Of a stretch of DNA of 10,964 nucleotides, positions 8,101 to 10,964 are shown piece by piece. The translations under genes and the position numbers were made by a program. Origin of the DNA: Nitrospira sp. (GTDB lineage Bacteria; Nitrospirota; Nitrospiria; Nitrospirales; Nitrospiraceae). The notes beneath the pieces were generated by a model. The model worked only from the letters and a program-made list of their open reading frames with translations. It ran no database searches and was not told where the DNA came from. The first letter of the stretch is position 1; each line of letters opens with the position of its first letter. The DNA lies in assembly GCA_015904075.1 (NCBI GenBank), contig JABMDH010000020.1, positions 6,772-17,735 on the forward strand, read 5' to 3'.

Positions 8101-8760
8101 ATGAAAGTACGGATTGGGCGGGATGAGCTGTTGACGGGGCTTCAACGGGTGCAGGGAGTCGTGGAGAAACGGAATACGATGCCCATTTTGTCCAACGTTC
8201 TGCTGGAAGCCAGGCAGGAAGGGGCTGAAATTGTGGCGACGGATCTCGAGATCGGCATGCGGGGCCTGTATAAGGCGGCCGTACTCGAGACCGGGGGTGT
8301 GACGATCTCGGCCCGTAAACTGTTTGAGATTATCAAGGAATTGCCGTCGGGCGACATTGAGCTGACCACGGGAGAGAACAACTGGACGACCATTCAAACG
8401 GGCAAGAGCCAGTTCAAGATCGTCGGATTGCCCAGCGCCGACTATCCTGCCTTGCCGGCCATCGAACGGGAAGGATTGACGCCGCTCTCGGGAGACGGTC
8501 TGTTGGAGTTGATCCGTAAGACGTTGTTTGCCGCCGGGGATAACGATGCCCGGTACATTCTGAACGGCCTGCTGGTCACGCTCATCAACACGGAGAAGAA
8601 AACCACGCTTCGATTGGTTGGCACGGACGGCCATCGCTTAGCTTTGGCGGAGCACGAGATGAGCCAAGCCTGCGGCAAGGGTGTCCCGCAGGAAATCAAA
8701 GCGCTCATTCCCAAAAAAGCGGCGCAAGAAATGCGCCGTCTGCTGGAAGAGGGAGCTTGA
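8101..8760 (+). pseudogene. dnaN: DNA polymerase III beta subunit, 5' fragment (219 codons)
   Basis: ATG 8101 follows GGAG (8089-8092) at normal spacing. The product starts MKVRIGRDELL and shows the typical beta-clamp features RNTMPILSNVLLEA, ATDLEIGM, FKIVGLPSADYPALP and LRLVGTDGHRLA. It covers domain I and most of domain II, then after MRRLLEEG the sequence changes to gyrA and hits TGA at 8758-8760. A complete clamp is about 375 residues. Without domain III this product cannot form the ring, since dimerisation joins domain III of one subunit to domain I of the other. The missing C-terminal part is present, as a different allele about 95% identical over the shared 195 bases, at 1-668. Whether this is a real deletion or an assembly chimera cannot be decided from sequence alone. 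Confidence 0.93.
8561..8755 (+). repeat. dnaN-internal direct repeat, copy 2 (partner 1-195)
   Basis: Aligned without gaps to 1-195, with mismatches at 8619, 8634, 8644, 8655, 8667, 8671, 8679, 8704, 8727 and 8743. The first 58 bases are identical. Similarity ends at 8755, the junction with gyrA. Confidence 0.95.
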
Positions 8761-9931
8761 GCGGACCAAACTGGTCGAAGAGTATCAAGAGGTGCTCAAG
8801 CAGATCGAATACCTCAAGTCCGTCCTGGCCAGCGAGGCGCTGGTGCGGTCGATCATCAAGGACGAGCTGACCCAGATCCGTGACGAATACAAGGATGAAC
8901 GCAGGACGCAGATCGTGAAGGAAGAAGCCGAGATCAATATCGAAGATTTGATCGCGGAAGAAGAAGTCGTCGTGACGATCTCTCATTCCGGCTACATCAA
9001 GCGCAATGCGGCCTCACTCTACCGCGCGCAACGGCGGGGCGGCAAAGGCAAGATCGGCATGGGTATCAAGGACGAGGACTTCGTCGTGAACTTGTTTACG
9101 GCTTCGACGCACGATACGCTCCTCTTCTTCACCGATGCCGGCAAAGTCTATTGGCTGAAAGTGCATGAGATCCCGGAAGCCAGCCGTGCAGCGAAGGGCA
9201 AAGCGCTGGTAAACTTATTGGCGTTGGCCGGAGGTGAGAAGGTCACGGCGACGTTGCCGGTGAAGGAATATCGGGAAGACCGCTTCATCATCATGGCGAC
9301 GAAGAAGGGATTGATCAAGAAGACCGATTTGACTGCGTACAGCAATCCTCGCCAAGGCGGCATCATTGCGTTAGGGTTGGAGAGCGGGGACAAGCTCATC
9401 GGAGTTCAATTGACCGATGGTCATCGCGAGATTCTTCTCGGTACGAAACAAGGGATCACCATTCGATTCAAAGAAGAAGAAGTCAGGCCGATGGGCCGCA
9501 TGGCCTACGGCGTCAAAGGCATCACGCTCGAAGAAGGCAACGACGTGATCGGCATGGAGACCATTACCCCCGACTCCACCACGGCGATCCTGACCGTGAC
9601 AGAGGGGGGCTACGGCAAACGGACTCCCGTAGGCGAATATCGCATTCAAGGCCGCGGCGGCAAAGGCATCATCAGCGTGAAGACGACCGAACGCAACGGC
9701 CCGGCCGTCGGCTTTCTGCAAGTGCGGGACGACGATGAGATCATGCTGATGGCGGCGCAAGGCAAGGTGCTCCGCTGCAAGGTGGACGACATCCGTGAGA
9801 TCGGCCGCAATACGCAGGGCGTCCGCATTCTCGATCTCGACGGAGACGAAGATCGTGTAGTCGCCGTGGCCAGGCTGGCCGAACCGAGTGAGCGGGAAGA
9901 TCCGGCCCCGGTGAATGTTCCAGGGGTCTAG
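8753..9931 (+). pseudogene. gyrA: DNA gyrase subunit A, 3' fragment
   Basis: From 8753 the frame reads ELERTKLVEEYQEVLKQI, the helical stretch near the end of the GyrA breakage-reunion domain, through DEYKDERRTQI, and then the C-terminal beta-pinwheel that wraps DNA. The GyrA box is visible as QRRGGKG (DNA from 9029), and pinwheel-blade repeats such as GGIIALGLESGDKLIGV and GKGIISVKT follow. The fragment is 392 codons to TAG at 9929-9931. It lacks a start codon and ribosome site of its own: upstream sequence is dnaN in another frame, and the dnaN TGA (8758-8760) lies inside the gyrA codons. Residues from about 94 up to this point, including the catalytic tyrosine, are absent from the window. 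The reading frame is otherwise open and well conserved, with no sign of decay, so the break is recent or artificial. Confidence 0.92.
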
Positions 9932-9952
9932 TTCAAACAAGTAGGCCCCCAG

Positions 9953-10540
9953 ATGTCTCCCTCCGGCTCCAAGACGAAGAAACCGCTCGATATCATCGTC
10001 AAGCTGGCACTCGGCGTCTTGATCGGCTCCTTCACGCTTATCTGGGGGGGCATGTATCTCAGCCGCCCGGATCGGTCGATTCCTCCCTATACCGTTGGGT
10101 CTCAAAACCAGCATCTCGTCGCGGCGCACGTGCCGAGAGGCTCCACCGACGAAGAAATCGAACGGCTGCTGAAGCGGTTTCGAAAGGTGAGCCACCAGAC
10201 ACACGATTTTGGCTCCATGAAGATTTATCCCACGACCCCGGGAGATCCCGGCGGCCGATATGCACATATCCTGATTTATATTTTCGATGACGCCGGATGG
10301 ACTGATCCTGAAAAGCTGGCAAAGTATGTGGACGGTGATGCGGCGGTCGTCAGAGAGTATGAGCGGTCGGTTCGTGGATATTATCGATTGCAGGATCGAG
10401 AGGAAGAAGCCGGAATCGGTTCCCTGTTCAAAAACGGGAAAATTTCAGACGACAAGCGCACCCTCTTCAAGGGACAGGTGACCGACCCGTTGCCGGTGGA
10501 AGCGGAGCCTGAGACGGGTATTTCGATATCACCGATGTAA
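9953..10540 (+). CDS. Hypothetical single-pass membrane protein
   Basis: I do not recognise a family for these 195 residues. The basic N-terminus (SKTKK) precedes one hydrophobic helix of about 13-35 (IIVKLALGVLIGSFTLIWGG), suggesting an inner-membrane anchor with the rest outside the cytoplasm. The soluble part is charged, with ERLLKRFRKVSHQTHDF (about 63-79), AHILIYIFDDAGWTDPEKLAKYV (about 103-125) and a Tyr/Arg-rich stretch VREYERSVRGYYRLQDREEE (about 131-150). It has no cysteine. It starts 21 bases after gyrA at ATG 9953, with no clear ribosome site, so it may be cotranscribed with gyrA. Its last 74 bases overlap the 3' end of the convergent dciA-like gene. Coding character is good; function unknown. 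Confidence 0.75.
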   Translation: MSPSGSKTKKPLDIIVKLALGVLIGSFTLIWGGMYLSRPDRSIPPYTVGSQNQHLVAAHVPRGSTDEEIERLLKRFRKVSHQTHDFGSMKIYPTTPGDPGGRYAHILIYIFDDAGWTDPEKLAKYVDGDAAVVREYERSVRGYYRLQDREEEAGIGSLFKNGKISDDKRTLFKGQVTDPLPVEAEPETGISISPM

Positions 10541-10964
10541 ATCGTTCCCGGAGACCCGGATCCTGGATCGCCGAGACATGGCCGGCGGCTTCTGCGAGTG
10601 CGGCCTCGGCTTCGGGAGACGTCCCATCGGTGGCGTGCGCGTCGGAAGGCGCTGTTGCCGGTGCAGGGATATCCCCGACGCGCAGCACGATCTCCTTCAC
10701 CAATTCCGTCCCGGCGGCTTCGTTCAATTTGGCGAGCAGCGCGGGTTTCAAGAACGTGAGCTGTTGGAGCCACACGGAGTTCCGGACGACCAACGAGAGC
10801 TTTTTGAAACGAATGTGCGCTGGCCAGGTGTGGGATCCGATCGGTTCCCCGACGATGTCGCGCCACTCGTGCTGCAAGCGGAGCTCCAGGAGTCTGGATT
10901 CGAGGCCCAGGCGTTTGGCGAGGCCGTCTAGAATGGAGCCGAATGAGTCGAGAGAGCCGGTGCG
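10467..10964 (-). CDS. DciA-like protein (DUF721), 5' end beyond the window
   Basis: The minus-strand frame is open from the right edge (first codon 10964-10962) to its stop at 10469-10467, giving 165 visible residues. TTG at 10877 looks like an internal codon, because in-frame residues upstream fit the family: LDSFGSILDGLAKRLGLESRLLELRLQHEWRDIVG. The core HEWRDIVGEPIGSHTWPAHIRF, LSLVVRNSVWLQQLTFLKPALLAKLN and VKEIVLRVGDI is characteristic of DUF721. DciA in this family interacts with replicative helicase DnaB and helps load it in bacteria lacking DnaC, which suits its place beside dnaA and gyrase. A Pro/Ala-rich linker (about 102-125) precedes a short helical tail. Its stop codon lies within the convergent neighbour (74-base overlap). 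Family call is fairly firm; the start is not visible. Confidence 0.82.
   Translation of the reverse strand, partial: RTGSLDSFGSILDGLAKRLGLESRLLELRLQHEWRDIVGEPIGSHTWPAHIRFKKLSLVVRNSVWLQQLTFLKPALLAKLNEAAGTELVKEIVLRVGDIPAPATAPSDAHATDGTSPEAEAALAEAAGHVSAIQDPGLRERFTSVISKYPSQAPLPPATGRSPVP

Noticed and set aside
7531..8760. 409-codon plus-strand frame running from inside dnaA into dnaN
   Set aside because: Its first half is dnaA in another frame. Only the part from 8101 is protein-like (dnaN), with its own start and ribosome site.
8681..8760. Apparent N-terminal extension of the gyrA fragment (MSRRKSKRSF...)
   Set aside because: These residues come from dnaN read in the wrong frame. It is a by-product of the junction, not a true fusion protein.
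9371..10267. 298-codon minus-strand open frame
   Set aside because: Antisense to the conserved gyrA C-terminal domain and the following gene. Composition is His/Arg/Ala-rich with no motif.
10578..10931. 117-codon plus-strand frame at the right end
   Set aside because: Antisense shadow of the DUF721 gene, whose conserved core is clear on the minus strand.

Overview
The window is a bacterial replication-origin neighbourhood that has been rearranged. The core genes (dnaA, dnaN, gyrB, gyrA, hisS, a dciA/DUF721 gene) are moderately GC-rich. GyrB carries the long TOPRIM-domain insertion typical of Gram-negative GyrB. The thyX fragment, the TusDCB-like trio and TTCACG-rich inverted repeats between genes make me think of Nitrospira or a close relative in Nitrospirota. 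That placement is recognition from memory, not a computed result.

Layout: (1) 1-3626: the 3' part of dnaN (residue 155 to the end), an intact gyrB, and the first ~93 codons of gyrA. (2) About 3601: gyrA breaks off and runs straight into the inside of a reverse-strand thyX fragment. (3) 3902-5351: a divergent promoter region and an intact hisS. (4) 5352-6402: an AT-rich gap and three small, lower-GC DsrE/DsrF/DsrH-like (TusD/TusC/TusB-like) genes. (5) 6403-6733: a 331-bp non-coding region with DnaA boxes and a hexamer repeat, the best oriC candidate. (6) 6734-8760: an intact dnaA and the first 219 codons of a second dnaN. (7) About 8755: this dnaN breaks off and runs into the 3' half of gyrA (from about the end of the breakage-reunion domain through the C-terminal beta-pinwheel). 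(8) 9953-10964: an unknown single-pass membrane protein and, convergent and overlapping it, a DciA-like gene that runs off the right edge.

The usual order dnaA-dnaN-gyrB-gyrA is therefore present only in broken form. The dnaN segment 1-195 recurs at 8561-8755 with 10 differences (about 95% identity), so the two dnaN pieces are different alleles. GyrA residues from about 94 up to the second break are absent from the window, and so is the catalytic tyrosine region. No intact dnaN or gyrA lies in the window. Either a tandem duplication of the origin region was followed by a deletion, or two strains were joined by an assembler. The first 58 bases of the window match 8561-8618 exactly and mismatches begin after that, which is what an assembly-graph break at a strain bubble would look like.

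Functionally, dnaA and oriC start replication, dnaN is the sliding clamp, gyrase relieves supercoiling, and DciA is linked to replicative helicase loading. hisS (translation), thyX (dTMP synthesis) and the sulfur-relay-like trio are neighbours with separate roles. I found no transposase, integrase, CRISPR array, tRNA or rRNA, and no clear new defence or mobile system. The most notable features are the two gene-internal junctions and the structure of the origin.
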